The notes under the pieces: generated by a model
Database searches by the model: none
What the model was told of the DNA's origin: nothing
The model's input: the letters and a program-made list of their open reading frames with translations, nothing else
Shown: positions 44,236 to 44,368 of the stretch, piece by piece
Numbering within the stretch: position 1 is the stretch's first letter
Layout: every line of letters starts with the position of its first letter
Assembly: GCA_018268995.1 (NCBI GenBank)
Contig: JAFDVL010000025.1
Coordinates: 1-44,368, forward strand
DNA from: Acidobacteriota bacterium
GTDB taxonomy: Bacteria > Acidobacteriota > Blastocatellia > RBC074
Direction: 5' to 3'
Length of the DNA: 44,368 nucleotides
Position numbers and translations under genes: made by a program

Positions 44236-44298
44236 GGAAGCCCGCACGCAGTAAGGGCGGCACAAACAAAAACGCGCCCTTACTGCGTGCGGGCTTCC
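44236..44298. repeat. Perfect 24-bp hairpin repeat
   Basis: 44236-44259 and 44275-44298 are exact inverted complements with a 15-base loop. The arm (cgcccttactgcgtgcgggc, then ttcc) is the same family as the tandem units at 20120-20262 and the copy at 21123. The rest of the stretch 44141-44368 shows no gene. Confidence 0.9.
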
Positions 44299-44368
44299 AC
44301 CCTTCACCGACTTCCACCAAGCCCTGTTGTTCACGGCAAAATCATAGGGCGAACGCATCACATTTTTA

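Overview
The window looks like a chromosomal segment of an Acidobacteriota bacterium, most probably class Blastocatellia. This is inferred from gene content: DUF1592/DUF1501/DUF1800 secretion genes, TPR-CHAT proteins, Oar-like TonB receptors with carboxypeptidase-regulatory N-termini, and many intergenic palindromes. No rRNA or tRNA gene was seen, so the taxonomy is not proven.

Layout. (1) 1-5294, minus: DUF1800 protein with Ig-like repeats, Tat-exported DUF1501 protein and a truncated DUF1592-type cytochrome protein. (2) 5866-11542, plus: a three-gene module of TPR-CHAT protease-like protein, atypical sigma factor and double zinc-finger anti-sigma membrane protein. (3) 11735-14843, minus: redoxin-TlpA fusion, 1-pyrroline-5-carboxylate dehydrogenase and Smr protein. 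(4) 14888-21044, plus: Nudix hydrolase, membrane protein, prolyl oligopeptidase, SDR, cyclase-family lipoprotein and enoyl-CoA hydratase. (5) 21125-25961, minus: vWA, PP2C and kinase genes forming a TerY/YegIKL-type triad, then an HELGH membrane peptidase-like gene. (6) 26135-40012, plus: a probable copper-handling locus. (7) 40116-44111: a zinc-ribbon/PRC-barrel pair divergent from an NtrB/NtrC-like two-component system with a good sigma-54 promoter.

The copper locus is the most interesting part. It holds two paralogous Cys-rich secreted proteins with a CGMECC...CCC core, two TonB receptors, a BNR-repeat protein with a CECC motif, three separate CusF-like copper-binding domains, a cytochrome c-MbnP fusion, an MbnH di-haem peroxidase carrying its own CusF-like tail, a small haem c protein behind a possible structured leader, and a heavy-metal-binding (CPMH...CPKCGM) protein. 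The MbnH reading frame has no convincing start or signal peptide. It lies in the -1 frame relative to the end of MbnP, just after two GGGAAA-type slippery heptamers. That suggests either a programmed frameshift giving one cytochrome-MbnP-MbnH-CusF polyprotein, or an indel.

Nested palindromic repeats occupy many intergenic gaps. They often touch stop codons, and in two cases they contribute a start codon or the final codons of a gene.
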